Below the pieces are notes generated by a model that worked only from the letters and a program-made list of their open reading frames with translations, searched no databases and was not told where the DNA came from. A stretch of DNA of 64,000 nucleotides, taken from NCBI GenBank assembly GCA_028994555.1, contig JARDVN010000001.1, positions 3,720,001 to 3,784,000 on the forward strand. The letters are read 5' to 3'. This DNA is from Citrobacter amalonaticus (GTDB taxonomy: Bacteria; Pseudomonadota; Gammaproteobacteria; Enterobacterales; Enterobacteriaceae). Made by a program: the position numbers and the translations under genes. Shown here piece after piece: positions 18,689-32,624 of this stretch; position 1 is the first letter of the stretch; the number at the start of each line of letters is the position of its first letter.

Positions 18689-18699
18689 CAACAGAAACC

Positions 18700-19395
18700 T
18701 CACGCGAAGCCCGGGCGCATAACCCCTTCTGGCAACGGTCCCTCTAACAAACCGCGTACATTGGTCACCAGGTCATTAAGACATTCATCCTGCATTCCCA
18801 GTTTCTGCAACTCCTGCTCGAGTGAAAACAGATACTGCGCGTTGGTGCCAAGTGGCCCACTGGCAGCAGCAATCAACGGGGCGATGATTTGCGCGCGCGT
18901 GTCCGACTCATACAACGGATGGCGCGGGTCCATAATAAACACCAACGCATTCACCGTTCGACCATCGTCCAGCGCCAGCTGACACCATGTTGGCAGATAG
19001 CAGCCAGTGATCATTTCGCGCTTCCATAGCAGTGTTAACTCCTGCTCAAGCGTCGCATCCGGGAGACGATAGGCGACGCCGGTGGTGCGCCCGCCCTCTT
19101 TTAGTGCAAGCATACGACCCGGCTGACACGCGGTTCCGCGCCCTGCGGTAAGGCGCAGGCAAAATGCCCGATGCCATCCCACCAGCGTACCGGTACATGA
19201 CTCTTCAAACTCTAACGCCGGGTTCCACATCAACGATCCATAACCGAAGATCCACACCGGTCCCTCATCCGGTCGGCAGGCCAGCGTCGCCGCAAGGGAC
19301 GCTGCACGTTGCTCTGCTGACCATAAAAGTGATTCTTCAATAGCGCCAAATGCCGTCTTACAATCGGCATTCATCAAGAAATCACGCGTTAACAC
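18700..19395 (-). CDS. chaC: ChaC, glutathione-specific gamma-glutamylcyclotransferase
   Basis: This 231-residue enzyme, starting at GTG 19395, cleaves glutathione to 5-oxoproline and Cys-Gly. The glycine-rich substrate loop VWIFGYGSLMWNP is the family signature, and the fold continues with CLRLTAGRGT and the acidic region around RLPDATLEQE. The GTG start is chosen because it gives (M)LTRDFLMNADC, the E. coli N terminus. The open frame continues upstream but has no better start. It is downstream of chaB on the same strand (about 200 bp gap). Confidence 0.94.
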   Translation of the reverse strand: MLTRDFLMNADCKTAFGAIEESLLWSAEQRAASLAATLACRPDEGPVWIFGYGSLMWNPALEFEESCTGTLVGWHRAFCLRLTAGRGTACQPGRMLALKEGGRTTGVAYRLPDATLEQELTLLWKREMITGCYLPTWCQLALDDGRTVNALVFIMDPRHPLYESDTRAQIIAPLIAAASGPLGTNAQYLFSLEQELQKLGMQDECLNDLVTNVRGLLEGPLPEGVMRPGFA

Positions 19396-19592
19396 CTTAC
19401 ACCTCCGCCACTGCATACATCCCTGCGACAACTTTTTGACGCCTTCCGGGCATTTTAACTGCTCATTTTGAAACCAATAGGATGACAATATGCAATTCCC
19501 AGGCCGCTTGCAAGGCAGCAACGGGGGGCGGGTAGCACGATTCGCCTACACAATAATCACTTTCGGAAATTTATCGCTTACGCGTTAGGGGA

Positions 19593-19824
19593 TTAGGATT
19601 TTTTGTGCCATTTATCATCGTCCCCTTTTTTCGTAATCATTTTTTACCGCAGCCCACGCCACTTTATGTGCCGTCTCTTCACGGCTGGCGTCATCGCGGC
19701 GGTCTTCTTTGTCTTTATATTGATCCCAGGCGCTATTAAACGCCTCTTTATAGATATCCTGCGCGTGGGCGGGTAATACATGTTGCACGCTGTCAGGCAG
19801 ATCTTTTTTCGATTTGTACGGCAT
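19593..19824 (-). CDS. chaB: ChaB, putative cation-transport regulator (+1 frameshift near the C terminus)
   Basis: This small, highly charged, helical protein of 76 residues after correction begins MPYKSKKDLPDSVQHVLPAHAQ. The frame breaks at six T's (19626-19631, five needed). The corrected end reads EKGDDDKWHKKS before the stop at 19593. ChaB is named for the neighbouring chaA antiporter; its role as a regulator is weakly supported. It is divergent from chaA across an AT-rich 270-bp region with no other gene. Confidence 0.9.
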
Positions 19825-20097
19825 CTTTGGCTCCTCTTCTCGCAAAACCTTAAGTGTGGTCAACAATGATTCCTCCTGCCACTGAAAAATGGTTTATTAG
19901 CGATAACCAGAATATAAACCTCTGTTATTTAACTATTCACTCAACAAGACTCACCTTTTTTTGTTGTTTTAAAGGGAAAACACTGCAATGCCGTAAAATT
20001 TCGTAAAATATCACCTGTAAACCCACGTTTTCTGTTATTTTTCGCACTCTTTATTATATTTATAACTAAAACTGACCTGCAGAGAGGGAGAGCATTT

Positions 20098-21198
20098 ATG
20101 ACACATGCACATGAGGCGGTGAAAACCCGCCATAAGGAGACATCGCTTATTTTCCCGGTTGTGGCGCTGGTAGTGCTGTTCCTTTGGGGAGGCAGCCATT
20201 CACTACCAGCGGTGACTGGAATCAATATCCTTGCCCTGATTGGTATTTTAAGCAGTGCTTTTAGCGTGGTTCGTCACGCTGACGTATTAGCCCACCGCCT
20301 CGGCGAACCCTACGGATCACTCATTCTGAGTCTGTCTGTGGTTATTCTCGAAGTCAGCCTGATTTCTGCGTTAATGGCCACCGGTGATGCAGCGCCCACG
20401 CTGATGCGTGATACGCTCTATTCCATCATTATGATTGTGACCGGCGGTCTGGTGGGTTTTTCGTTATTAATGGGTGGGCGTAAATTCGCCACTCAGTATA
20501 TGAATCTGTTCGGTATTAAACAGTATTTAATCGCCCTGTTTCCGCTGGCAATTATTGTGCTGGTCTTTCCTATGGCCTTGCCCGGTGCGAATTTTACCAC
20601 CGGTCAGGCACTGTTAGTGGCCTTAATCTCTGCCGCGATGTACGGTGTGTTCCTGCTGATTCAGACTAAAACGCACCAGAGTCTGTTTGTTTATGAGCAT
20701 GAAGATGACGGCGACGATGATGACCCACATCACGGTAAGCCCTCTGCGCACAGTAATGTGTGGCATGCAGCCTGGCTGGTGATCCACCTGATTGCGGTGA
20801 TTGCCGTCACCAAGATGAACGCGAATCCGCTGGAGACGCTACTGACTGAACTGAACGCCCCGGTCGCCTTTACCGGCTTCCTGGTCGCACTGTTAATCCT
20901 CTCACCGGAAGGGCTTGGGGCACTGAAAGCGGTGCTCAGTAATCAGGTGCAACGCGCCATGAACTTATTCTTTGGTTCGGTACTGGCGACGATCTCGCTG
21001 ACCGTGCCGGTAGTGACGCTGATTGCATGGACAACGGGGAATGACCTGGTGTTCGGCTTAGGCGCACCGGAAATGGTGGTAATGGTGGCGTCGCTGGTGC
21101 TGTGCCAGATCTCGTTCTCAACCGGGCGCACCAATGTGCTGAACGGTGCGGCGCATCTGGCGCTGTTTGTCGCTTATCTGATGACGATATTTGCCTGA
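20098..21198 (+). CDS. chaA: ChaA, sodium-potassium/proton and calcium/proton antiporter
   Basis: This intact 366-residue inner-membrane protein of the CaCA family has about eleven hydrophobic helices in two inverted halves. Acidic signature motifs are GEPYGSLILSLSVVILEVSL and LLILSPEGLGALKAV. The cytoplasmic loop between the halves carries an acidic patch (EHEDDGDDDD) likely to bind cations. It exports Na+, K+ or Ca2+ for H+ at alkaline pH. The start ATG at 20098 has AGAGAGGGAGAG upstream. Confidence 0.97.
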   Translation: MTHAHEAVKTRHKETSLIFPVVALVVLFLWGGSHSLPAVTGINILALIGILSSAFSVVRHADVLAHRLGEPYGSLILSLSVVILEVSLISALMATGDAAPTLMRDTLYSIIMIVTGGLVGFSLLMGGRKFATQYMNLFGIKQYLIALFPLAIIVLVFPMALPGANFTTGQALLVALISAAMYGVFLLIQTKTHQSLFVYEHEDDGDDDDPHHGKPSAHSNVWHAAWLVIHLIAVIAVTKMNANPLETLLTELNAPVAFTGFLVALLILSPEGLGALKAVLSNQVQRAMNLFFGSVLATISLTVPVVTLIAWTTGNDLVFGLGAPEMVVMVASLVLCQISFSTGRTNVLNGAAHLALFVAYLMTIFA

Positions 21199-21208
21199 TA
21201 TAAAAAAA

Positions 21209-21265
21209 GCCCGATGGCGCTAACACGCTTATCGGGCCTACATCTTGCCCGATGCAATATCGGGC
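21209..21265. terminator. Twin palindromes between convergent chaA and kdsA
   Basis: A REP-like hairpin GCCCGAT...ATCGGGC (21209-21237) is followed by a tighter one with the same arms and a GCAAT loop (21247-21265). The shared arms could pair alternatively. An A run before the first makes it a terminator on the minus strand as well. They separate the 3' ends of chaA and kdsA. Confidence 0.6.
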
Positions 21266-21279
21266 ACACAATCTTTCAA

Positions 21280-22135
<856 letters not shown>

Positions 22136-22171
22136 AGGATCGCCTTAATGATGAGTAAGAATGTCGATAAA

Positions 22172-22981
22172 TTAATGCAGGACAATTTGTTTATGCGAGA
22201 TGTTATTAATCTGCGCACGAATCATTTCGCTGATCGGGTCTTCCGGACACTGCTCAACGAAATAGCTTAAATCGGTCAACGCGACATGTTCACATTCCAG
22301 TTGCGCATAAATTAATCCGCGGTCGCGTATTTCATACGGATCTTCCGGGTTAAATTGCAGTAACGCTTCGCTCGCACGCAGCGCCAGTTCCATCTGTTGT
22401 TCTTCCATTAAGGAAGATTTCAGCGTGTCCAGCAGCTTGCGAATCACTTCCGCGTTATCCGCTTCGTCGAGGTCTTCATTAAATAGCTCAGCGACCGGGC
22501 TGATATTCCCCTTCAGCCACACTTCCAGCGTATGCTCATTCAACGTTTCACCATTGAAGGGATTGATGAGCCATATTTCGCCTTCCAGCGACTCAATACG
22601 CAAAATAAGCTGCGTCGGGAAAATCACCGGTACCAGCGGCAATGACAGACGGTTGGCAATCCACAATAAAATTGCCCCCAGCGACACAGCGCTGCCCTGG
22701 CGGTTCTTCAGTACCTGGTCAAGCCATAATGCATCGGATAAACGGTAAACGCCGCGGGTGTCAGTAAAGCCCCACTCGCCGTAGAAAAGTGCCAGCAATT
22801 TTTCCAGTTGCTCATCCTGAGACAAAAGCTGGCTAATTTCTTCTTGCGCCAGGCTGACCAGACGTTCCAGCTCGTCATAGACAGTTTGTGAAGGAAAATC
22901 CAGGCGGATCAACTCCGATGCCAGAATCATCCCGTCGCACAATGGCGCTTTATTAAATTCGAAATCAGCTAACGACCTCAT
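22172..22981 (-). CDS. sirB1: SirB1 (YchA), transglutaminase-like/TPR protein
   Basis: This intact 269-residue protein has an N-terminal transglutaminase-like domain of the SirB1 type (about 30-150: SLGAILLWIANRLSLPL) and a C-terminal tetratricopeptide-like helical part (about 180-265). It has been reported as a multicopy effect on Salmonella virulence regulation; no enzymatic activity is known. Its ATG lies 3 bp after the sirB2 stop, implying co-transcription. Confidence 0.93.
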   Translation of the reverse strand: MRSLADFEFNKAPLCDGMILASELIRLDFPSQTVYDELERLVSLAQEEISQLLSQDEQLEKLLALFYGEWGFTDTRGVYRLSDALWLDQVLKNRQGSAVSLGAILLWIANRLSLPLVPVIFPTQLILRIESLEGEIWLINPFNGETLNEHTLEVWLKGNISPVAELFNEDLDEADNAEVIRKLLDTLKSSLMEEQQMELALRASEALLQFNPEDPYEIRDRGLIYAQLECEHVALTDLSYFVEQCPEDPISEMIRAQINNISHKQIVLH

Positions 22982-22984
22982 GAC

Positions 22985-23377
22985 TTACCCCAGTAACGGT
23001 ATTTTTGTGGTGGCGAGTTTAATGATGATGTACAGCACCACCAGCGCCAGCGGGAACGCGATTAATCGTGCCTGCCGACTGCGCGCCCGACGGTTATCGA
23101 GCGCAATAAAACCCAAAACGATGTAAATGATAACTCCAAACAGCTTCTCAGTCAGCCATGTCCCCTGTTCCGTGAATGGCAGGATGTGCGTTTTAGCGAT
23201 CAACCCCACACCACTGAGCAACAAAACGGTGTCAACAATCGGCGGCACGACACGCGTCCAGCGCGCCTGAGCCCGCGCAGAGTGATATTCACGCCACCCA
23301 TAGCGCAGCACAAACAGACTAACAGAAACAGCAATAGTAATGAGGTGAACGCCGAGCAGGAACGTAACGCTGTTCAT
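22985..23377 (-). CDS. sirB2: SirB2 (YchQ), integral membrane protein
   Basis: This intact 130-residue protein has four predicted transmembrane helices (around 5-24, 45-64, 78-96 and 105-125) and a basic cytoplasmic loop DNRRARSRQAR. It belongs to the SirB family; function unknown. It overlaps the end of prmC by 4 bp (ATGA), so translation is probably coupled. Confidence 0.93.
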   Translation of the reverse strand: MNSVTFLLGVHLITIAVSVSLFVLRYGWREYHSARAQARWTRVVPPIVDTVLLLSGVGLIAKTHILPFTEQGTWLTEKLFGVIIYIVLGFIALDNRRARSRQARLIAFPLALVVLYIIIKLATTKIPLLG

Positions 23378-24207
23378 GCAGGCTTTCGTCCGAGCGTAAT
23401 GCGCTCGTTGCCGCCATAATCGCGGCAGGTTTCTACCGCCTGGTAGCCCGCGCGATTGAAGGCGTCACGCACGGCTGCACCCTGCTGCCAGCCATGCTCG
23501 AGAAGCAGAAAACCGCCCTCTTCCAGCTGCGTGAAAGCGTGCCTGATGATGTGCACAATGTCGGCCATTCCGCAGTCACCCGCGACCAGCGCGCTCAGAG
23601 GTTCGAAGCGAACATCGCCCTGCGCCAGATGCGGATCCTGCTCGTCAATGTACGGCGGATTGCTGACAATCATCGCAAAGCGTTGCCCCGACAACGCGCT
23701 AAACCAGTCGCTTTGCCGGATGCGAACGTTATTGATGGCAAGATGCGCGGCATTACGCTGCGCCAGCTCAACGGCATCTGGCATCCGGTCAACCGCCGTG
23801 ATGTCGCAGTCAGGGCGCTCAGACGCCAGCGCCAGCGCAATCGCGCCGGTGCCAGTACCAAGATCGAGAATACGACACGGGTCTGTTGGCAGTCGTGCCA
23901 GCGCCTGTTCTACCAGACACTCCGTGTCCGGGCGCGGGATCAACGTTGCCGGTGAGACAAACAGCGGCAACGACCAGAACTCCCGCACGCCGGTTAAGTG
24001 CGCTACCGGCTCACCCCGCTGGCGACGAGCCAGTAACGTTGTCAGCTGTGCCAGTTGGGCATCAGTTAACGGCGTTTCACCAAATGCCAGCAGATACGTA
24101 CGCCCTTTTCCAGTCACGAATTCGAGTAAAATCTCGGCATCGCGACGCGGGCTTTCGCTCCCCGCCAGCTGGCTTATCGCCTCACGTAACCAGTGCTGAA
24201 AATCCAT
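23374..24207 (-). CDS. prmC: PrmC (HemK), release-factor glutamine methyltransferase
   Basis: This intact 277-residue enzyme methylates the Gln of the GGQ motif in RF1 and RF2 using SAM. It has an N-terminal helical substrate-binding bundle (1-75), the SAM motif ILDLGTGTGAIALAL and the catalytic NPPY in VSNPPYIDEQ. Its substrate gene prfA lies directly upstream, and prfA stop and prmC start share a base (TAATG). Confidence 0.98.
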   Translation of the reverse strand: MDFQHWLREAISQLAGSESPRRDAEILLEFVTGKGRTYLLAFGETPLTDAQLAQLTTLLARRQRGEPVAHLTGVREFWSLPLFVSPATLIPRPDTECLVEQALARLPTDPCRILDLGTGTGAIALALASERPDCDITAVDRMPDAVELAQRNAAHLAINNVRIRQSDWFSALSGQRFAMIVSNPPYIDEQDPHLAQGDVRFEPLSALVAGDCGMADIVHIIRHAFTQLEEGGFLLLEHGWQQGAAVRDAFNRAGYQAVETCRDYGGNERITLGRKPA

Positions 24208-25289
24208 TATTCCTGCTCGGACAGAGCCGCCAGTTGATCGGCCTGATATTCCTGCACGATCGGCTCAATCAGCATGTCCAGTTTGCCTTCCATTGCTTCA
24301 TCCAGCCGGTAGAGCGTCAGGTTGATGCGGTGATCGGTCACACGCCCCTGCGGGAAGTTGTAGGTCCGGTTGCGGTCGCTGCGATCGCCGCTGCCTAACA
24401 GGTTGCGACGTGTTGAGGCTTCGGCCTGCTGACGTTTTGCCATTTCTGCCGCACGAATACGCGCGCCCAACACCGAGAGCGCTTTGGCTTTGTTCTTGTG
24501 CTGCGAACGTTCATCCTGACACTCCACCACAATGCCGGTCGGCAGGTGGGTAATACGAATCGCGGAGTCGGTGGTGTTAACGTGCTGACCACCCGCCCCG
24601 GAGGAACGGAAGGTATCAATGCGGAGATCGGCCGGGTTGATATCCGGCAGTTCGGCTTCCGGTAGCTCCGGCATCACCGCCACGGTGCAGGCAGAGGTGT
24701 GAATACGCCCCTGGGATTCCGTTGCTGGTACGCGCTGCACGCGATGCCCGCCGGACTCAAACTTCAGTCGACCATAGACGCCATCGCCGCTGATCTTGGC
24801 GATAATCTCTTTATAACCGCCGTGCTCACCTTCGCTGGCGCTCATGATTTCCACGCGCCAGCGGCGTGTTTCAGCATAGCGGCTGTACATACGAAACAAA
24901 TCACCGGCAAACAAGGCGGCTTCATCGCCGCCGGTCCCGGCGCGAACTTCCAGAAACGCATTGCGCTCATCGTCAGGATCTTTCGGTAATAACAGCACCT
25001 GTAACTGTTGTTCCAGTTGTTCACTTTTGTCTTTCGCTTCGCGCAGTTCTTCCTGCGCCATTTCACGCATTTCAGGATCGTCGAGCATCATTTGTGCCGT
25101 TTCGATATCGTCCTGAATCTGTTGCCAGTCCGTAAAACAGCGAGAAACATCGCTTAGCTGTGCATACTCGCGCGACAATGCGCGAAAACGTTCCTGGTCC
25201 GCGATGGTTCCCGCATCACCCAGCAGCGCCTGAACTTCTTCATGACGTTCATGCAGGGCTTCCAGTTTGGCAACGATAGAAGGCTTCAT
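24207..25289 (-). CDS. prfA: PrfA, peptide chain release factor 1
   Basis: This intact 360-residue protein recognises UAA and UAG. The tripeptide anticodon PAT is in [10 protein letters not shown] and the catalytic GGQ in [12 protein letters not shown], the Gln methylated by PrmC. The PCRF domain precedes them. It lies 37 bp after hemA and is coupled to prmC. Confidence 0.99.
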   Translation of the reverse strand: MKPSIVAKLEALHERHEEVQALLGDAGTIADQERFRALSREYAQLSDVSRCFTDWQQIQDDIETAQMMLDDPEMREMAQEELREAKDKSEQLEQQLQVLLLPKDPDDERNAFLEVRAGTGGDEAALFAGDLFRMYSRYAETRRWRVEIMSASEGEHGGYKEIIAKISGDGVYGRLKFESGGHRVQRVPATESQGRIHTSACTVAVMPELPEAELPDINPADLRIDTFRSSGAGGQHVNTTDSAIRITHLPTGIVVECQDERSQHKNKAKALSVLGARIRAAEMAKRQQAEASTRRNLLGSGDRSDRNRTYNFPQGRVTDHRINLTLYRLDEAMEGKLDMLIEPIVQEYQADQLAALSEQE

Positions 25290-25326
25290 AGGCGTAAATG
25301 CACCTTGTAAAAAGAGGGGTGTGTTG

Positions 25327-26583
25327 CTACTCCAGCCCGAGGCTGTCGCGCAAGATATTCAGGCGTTCGTCGTCCCCGTCACGGGCGGCCTGCTGAAGAG
25401 ATTTGGTTGGCGCATGGATCAGGCGGTTGGTCAGTTTCCATGCCAGATCCTGCATAATGGCCTGCGCGTCGCCTCCCTGTTCCAGAGCAGCAAGCGCTTT
25501 TGCAGTCAGTTCATCCCGTACATGCTCAGACTGACTCCGGTATTCACGAATGGTTTCACTGGCGCCCTGAGCGCGCAGCCAGGCCATAAACTCGCTGGTT
25601 TCCTGCGCGACAATCGTTTCGGCTTCTACCGCCGCGGCTTTGCGCTGCGCCAGGTTGTGCGAAATGATGCTTTGCAGGTCGTCAACGCTATAAAGATAGG
25701 CGTTAGCCAGTTTGCCGACTTCCGGTTCGACATCGCGCGGAACGGCGATATCCACCAGCAGCATCGGCTGATTGCGACGGCTTTTCAGAGCACGTTCCAC
25801 CATCCCTTTACCAATAATGGGCAGCGGGCTGGCGGTTGAACTGATAATAATGTCGGCTTCCCGCAGACGTTCGTCGATGTCGCTGAGTGCGATGACTTCG
25901 GCCCCGACTTCATCAGCAAGCACCTGCGCCCGCTCACGGGTGCGGTTGGCGATAATCATCTTCTGCACGTTGTGTTCGCGCAGATGGCGCGCCACCAGTT
26001 CGATGGTTTCGCCGGCGCCGACCAACAGCACGGTGACCGTGGAAAGTGATTCAAAGATTTGGCGCGCCAGCGTACAGGCGGCAAACGCAACGGACACGGC
26101 GCTGGCGCCGATATCGGTTTCGGTACGGACCCGTTTAGCGACAGAGAACGATTTCTGGAACATACGTTCCAGCGCGCTGGCGTTCAGGTGGCCTTTTTGC
26201 GAATCCGCAAAAGCTTTTTTCACCTGGCCGAGGATCTGTGGTTCGCCGAGTACCAGCGAATCCAGACCGCTGGCGACACGCATCAGATGGCTGACCGCAT
26301 CGTTATCCTGGTGCCAGTAGAGACTGCTGCGCAGTTCCTCTTCATTAAGATTGTGGTAATCACATAGCCAACGAATCAGCGCTTCCTGCAGGTTGTCCTG
26401 CTCTTCCACGCTGAGATACAGCTCCGTGCGGTTGCACGTCGACAAGACCACGCCACCCTGCACCATAGGCTGCGCAAGCAGGCTTTCCAGCGCCTGATCG
26501 AGCGTATCCGGCGAAAACGTTACGCGTTCTCGCAGCGATACAGGTGCCGTCTTATGGTTAATGCCGAGCGCTAAAAGGGTCAT
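25327..26583 (-). CDS. hemA: HemA, glutamyl-tRNA reductase
   Basis: This intact 418-residue enzyme reduces Glu-tRNA(Glu) to glutamate-1-semialdehyde, the committed step of heme synthesis. The catalytic C50 sits in [13 protein letters not shown], the NADPH-binding motif is [14 protein letters not shown], and a dimerisation helix forms the C terminus. It is first gene of the minus-strand run ending at kdsA and divergent from lolB; promoters should lie in the 200-bp gap 26584-26784, where I cannot assign boxes securely. Confidence 0.99.
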   Translation of the reverse strand: MTLLALGINHKTAPVSLRERVTFSPDTLDQALESLLAQPMVQGGVVLSTCNRTELYLSVEEQDNLQEALIRWLCDYHNLNEEELRSSLYWHQDNDAVSHLMRVASGLDSLVLGEPQILGQVKKAFADSQKGHLNASALERMFQKSFSVAKRVRTETDIGASAVSVAFAACTLARQIFESLSTVTVLLVGAGETIELVARHLREHNVQKMIIANRTRERAQVLADEVGAEVIALSDIDERLREADIIISSTASPLPIIGKGMVERALKSRRNQPMLLVDIAVPRDVEPEVGKLANAYLYSVDDLQSIISHNLAQRKAAAVEAETIVAQETSEFMAWLRAQGASETIREYRSQSEHVRDELTAKALAALEQGGDAQAIMQDLAWKLTNRLIHAPTKSLQQAARDGDDERLNILRDSLGLE

Positions 26584-26715
26584 GTCTGCGGGAGTAGTAC
26601 CAGCGTTGATATGGTTAGTCTGCTCGCATCATACAGGATGCGCGTAATCAATAAAAGAGAGTGCCCCCTTTTGGAGTAATCGCTTATCGCTTAAATTAAG
26701 ATAACGTGAACGTAG

Positions 26716-29469
<2,754 letters not shown>

Positions 29470-29486
29470 TCAAACCCGGCTCAAAG

Positions 29487-29510
29487 ACCCGCTGCGGCGG
29501 GTTTTTTTGT
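29487..29510 (+). terminator. prs terminator
   Basis: ACCCGC-TGC-GGCGGGT hairpin followed by TTTTTTT, 17 bp beyond the prs stop. Confidence 0.93.
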
Positions 29511-29606
29511 CTGTAACCTTTATTTGTATGACTTATGCCTCCTTCACCTGCCAACCCGCCATTTCATTGAGTTGACAGATGATGCGCTCATGGATGAAAC
29601 ATTATT

Positions 29607-31293
29607 GTGAACAGAATTTTTTCCTCACATGTGATGCCTTTCCGCGCCCTCATCGACGCTTGCTGGAAAGAAAAATATACCGCCTCACGGTTTACCCGTG
29701 ATGTGATTGCCGGGATCACCGTCGGGATTATTGCTATTCCGCTGGCAATGGCGCTGGCAATTGGCAGTGGTGTCGCGCCGCAGTACGGACTTTATACCTC
29801 CGCTGTGGCCGGGATCGTTATTGCCTTAACCGGGGGCTCGCGCTTCAGCGTCTCCGGCCCGACCGCCGCCTTTGTGGTCATACTCTACCCCGTTTCGCAA
29901 CAGTTTGGGTTGGCAGGCCTGCTGGTGGCGACGCTGATGTCCGGGGTCTTCCTGATCCTCTTTGGCCTGGCTCGTTTTGGCCGCCTGATTGAATACATTC
30001 CGGTTTCGGTTACCTTAGGTTTTACCTCAGGGATTGGTATCACCATAGGTACCATGCAGATCAAAGATTTCCTCGGTCTGCAGATGGCTCACGTCCCGGA
30101 GCATTATCTGCAGAAAGTCGGCGCGTTGTTTATGGCGCTGCCAACCGTTAATCCGGGTGATGCCGCCATCGGCGTGGTCACGCTGGGCACGCTGATGATG
30201 TGGCCGCGTCTGGGCATTCGTCTGCCGGGTCACCTGCCTGCTCTGCTTGCTGGCTGCGCCGTCATGGGCATCGTTAACCTGCTGGGCGGCCACGTTGCCA
30301 CCATTGGTTCTCAGTTCCACTATATTCTGGCCGACGGCTCACAGGGCAACGGGATCCCGCAACTGCTGCCGCAACTGGTGCTGCCTTGGAACCTGCCGGA
30401 TTCTGATTTTACGCTAAGCTGGGATTCCCTGCGCGCCCTGCTTCCGGCCGCGTTCTCGATGGCTATGCTGGGGGGCGATTGAGTCGCTGCTCTGCGCCGT
30501 GGTGCTTGACGGCATGACCGGCACCAAGCACAAAGCCAACAGCGAGCTGATTGGTCAGGGCCTGGGTAATATTGTTGCTCCCTTCTTTGGTGGGATTACC
30601 GCAACGGCGGCGATTGCCCGTTCGGCGGCGAACGTCCGCGCCGGGGCAACGTCGCCCATCTCCGCGGTGATCCACGCGCTGCTGGTCATCCTTGCGCTAT
30701 TGGCGCTGGCACCGCTGCTCTCCTGGCTTCCGCTATCGGCGATGGCGGCCCTGCTGCTGATGGTGGCGTGGAACATGAGCGAAGCCCACAAAGTGGTCGA
30801 TTTGCTGCGTCATGCGCCCAAAGACGACATCATTGTGATGATGATGTGTATGTCATTAACGGTGCTCTTTGACATGGTCATTGCCATTAGCGTTGGGATC
30901 GTGCTGGCCTCGTTACTGTTTATGCGTCGTATCGCGCGCATGACGCGCCTGGCGGCGGTTAACGTGGAAGTGCCGGATGATGTGCTGGTGCTACGCGTGA
31001 TCGGCCCATTGTTCTTTGCGGCCGCTGAAGGATTGTTTACCGATCTGGAATCACGCATTGAGGGCAAACGCGTTGTGGTGCTGAAATGGGATGCCGTACC
31101 GGTGCTGGATGCCGGCGGTCTGGATGCCTTCCAGCGCTTTGTGAAACGTCTGCCGGAAGGCTGTGAGCTACGCGTCAGCAACCTGGAGTTTCAGCCACTG
31201 CGCACGATGGCGCGTGCGGGTATTAAGCCGATTCCGGGGCGCCTGGCCTTCTTCCCGAACCGCGATGCGGCACTGGAAGATTTGCTGAAATAA
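29607..31293 (+). CDS. dauA: DauA (YchM), SLC26/SulP C4-dicarboxylate transporter (+1 frameshift)
   Basis: This inner-membrane SulP family protein has about 12-14 helices with the Sulfate_transp motif [21 protein letters not shown] near the N terminus and a C-terminal cytoplasmic STAS domain (about 440-555, [17 protein letters not shown]). E. coli DauA imports succinate and other C4-dicarboxylates aerobically at acidic pH. The frame is broken at six G's (30470-30475, five needed) between AAFSMAMLG and [10 protein letters not shown]. The corrected product has 561 residues. The start is GTG 29607. Confidence 0.94.
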
Positions 31294-31332
31294 AAAACAC
31301 CTGCGTCCAGCCACCAGGACTGGACGCAGGTG
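31294..31332 (-). terminator. ychH terminator at the dauA 3' end
   Basis: A 13-bp perfect stem (CACCTGCGTCCAG/CTGGACGCAGGTG, 31298-31332) around CCACCAGGA. On the minus strand it is followed by six U's that overlap the dauA TAA. There is no T run on the plus side, so it serves ychH better than dauA. Confidence 0.85.
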
Positions 31333-31369
31333 TATCGGAAACCACGACTATCTAATCTGGCGAAATCCG

Positions 31370-31649
31370 TTAGCTGTGACGACGATTGTCATTACGCCGG
31401 CAACGCTTGTCGTAATGACGAACCCACCAGTAACGGTCGCAGACCTGCTCATGCCCCCCCTACGCGGGCGCCAGCCAGCCACAGAATGGCGCCGACGAAG
31501 ATGCTGAGCACTGCACCATGTGCGAAAAATTGTGGCAGGTTAAATTGCGGCAACTGGTTTAAAATTGAATAACCCACGCCAACAACCATCACCACTAACC
31601 CCAACCCCATGAGTACATTACCGAGTAACGAAGCGTTTTTGCGTTTCAT
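31370..31649 (-). CDS. ychH: YchH, stress-related small membrane protein (+1 frameshift)
   Basis: After correction this 92-residue protein has two transmembrane helices (about 9-29 and 42-60) and a basic C-terminal tail (DRYWWVRHYDKRCRRNDNRRHS). Seven C's at 31454-31460 (six needed) truncate the visible frame after ARVGG. It belongs to the DUF2583 family; in E. coli it is stress-inducible and reported to be CRP-regulated. I could not find a convincing CRP site in the 270-bp gap to pth. It is divergent from pth. Confidence 0.92.
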
Positions 31650-31923
31650 ATGTCACCTCCGGAACTTTTGGGTTACCTCAGGGAATACCCCTAATCCTTA
31701 TGTGTAAAGTATAGACAACACACCATGTAGGTAGTGCGCCTGCGATCACAATTACAACTCATTATTCAACAAAACTTTACAAATAACCTGCTGAACACCT
31801 TGACTTTATAATAATCAATAAATGCAATTATTCAGTTTTCGCATGAATTGACACGGTTCTTTGTCAAGCGGGACGACAGACAGTAAACTACGCGCCAGTT
31901 ACAGACACACTCAGGAAAGAAAC

Positions 31924-32508
31924 GTGACGATTAAATTGATTGTCGGCCTGGCGAACCCCGGCGCTGAATATGCAGCCACCCGACATAATGCGGGCGCATG
32001 GTATGTCGATTTACTGGCAGAGCGGTTGCGCGCGCCCCTACGGGAAGAGCCGAAATTCTTTGGCTACACCTCCAGAGTCACTCTGGAAGGTGAAGATGTC
32101 CGTTTATTAGTTCCCACCACGTTTATGAATCTGAGCGGTAAAGCGGTCGGTGCGATGGCGAGTTTTTATCGCATCAATCCTGATGAAATTTTAGTCGCCC
32201 ACGATGAGCTGGATCTTCCACCCGGCGTCGCGAAATTCAAGCTCGGTGGCGGTCATGGCGGCCACAACGGGTTAAAGGACATCATCAGTAAACTCGGTAA
32301 TAACCCTAACTTTCACCGCTTACGCGTCGGAATTGGTCATCCGGGCGACAAAAACAAAGTTGTTGGCTTCGTTCTGGGCAAACCACCTGTTTCTGAACAG
32401 AAGTTAATTGACGACGCAATTGACGAAGCGGCTCGTTGCACTGAACTGTGGTTCAAAGACGGTTTGACCAAAGCAACGAACCGATTGCACGCCTTTAAAG
32501 CGCAATAA
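31924..32508 (+). CDS. pth: Pth, peptidyl-tRNA hydrolase
   Basis: This intact 194-residue enzyme cleaves the ester bond of prematurely released peptidyl-tRNA. Catalytic H21 (H20 in Met-less numbering) is in ATRHNAGAW; the substrate Asn residues are in GLANPG and TTFMNLSG, and the Asp in HDELDLPPG. The GTG at 31924 gives the conserved (M)[12 protein letters not shown] start; the upstream in-frame ATG at 31861 would add 21 unconserved residues. ychF follows. Confidence 0.98.
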   Translation: MTIKLIVGLANPGAEYAATRHNAGAWYVDLLAERLRAPLREEPKFFGYTSRVTLEGEDVRLLVPTTFMNLSGKAVGAMASFYRINPDEILVAHDELDLPPGVAKFKLGGGHGGHNGLKDIISKLGNNPNFHRLRVGIGHPGDKNKVVGFVLGKPPVSEQKLIDDAIDEAARCTELWFKDGLTKATNRLHAFKAQ

Positions 32509-32624
32509 GCAGTGATGTGCGGCATTTTTGTCATCCGCTGTGTATAATAGGCGGAGTTATTTCCATTTCTACAATCTGTTTTCTGTAACAGGTTGATTAT
32601 CAAGATATTAAGGTGATTTAAATC

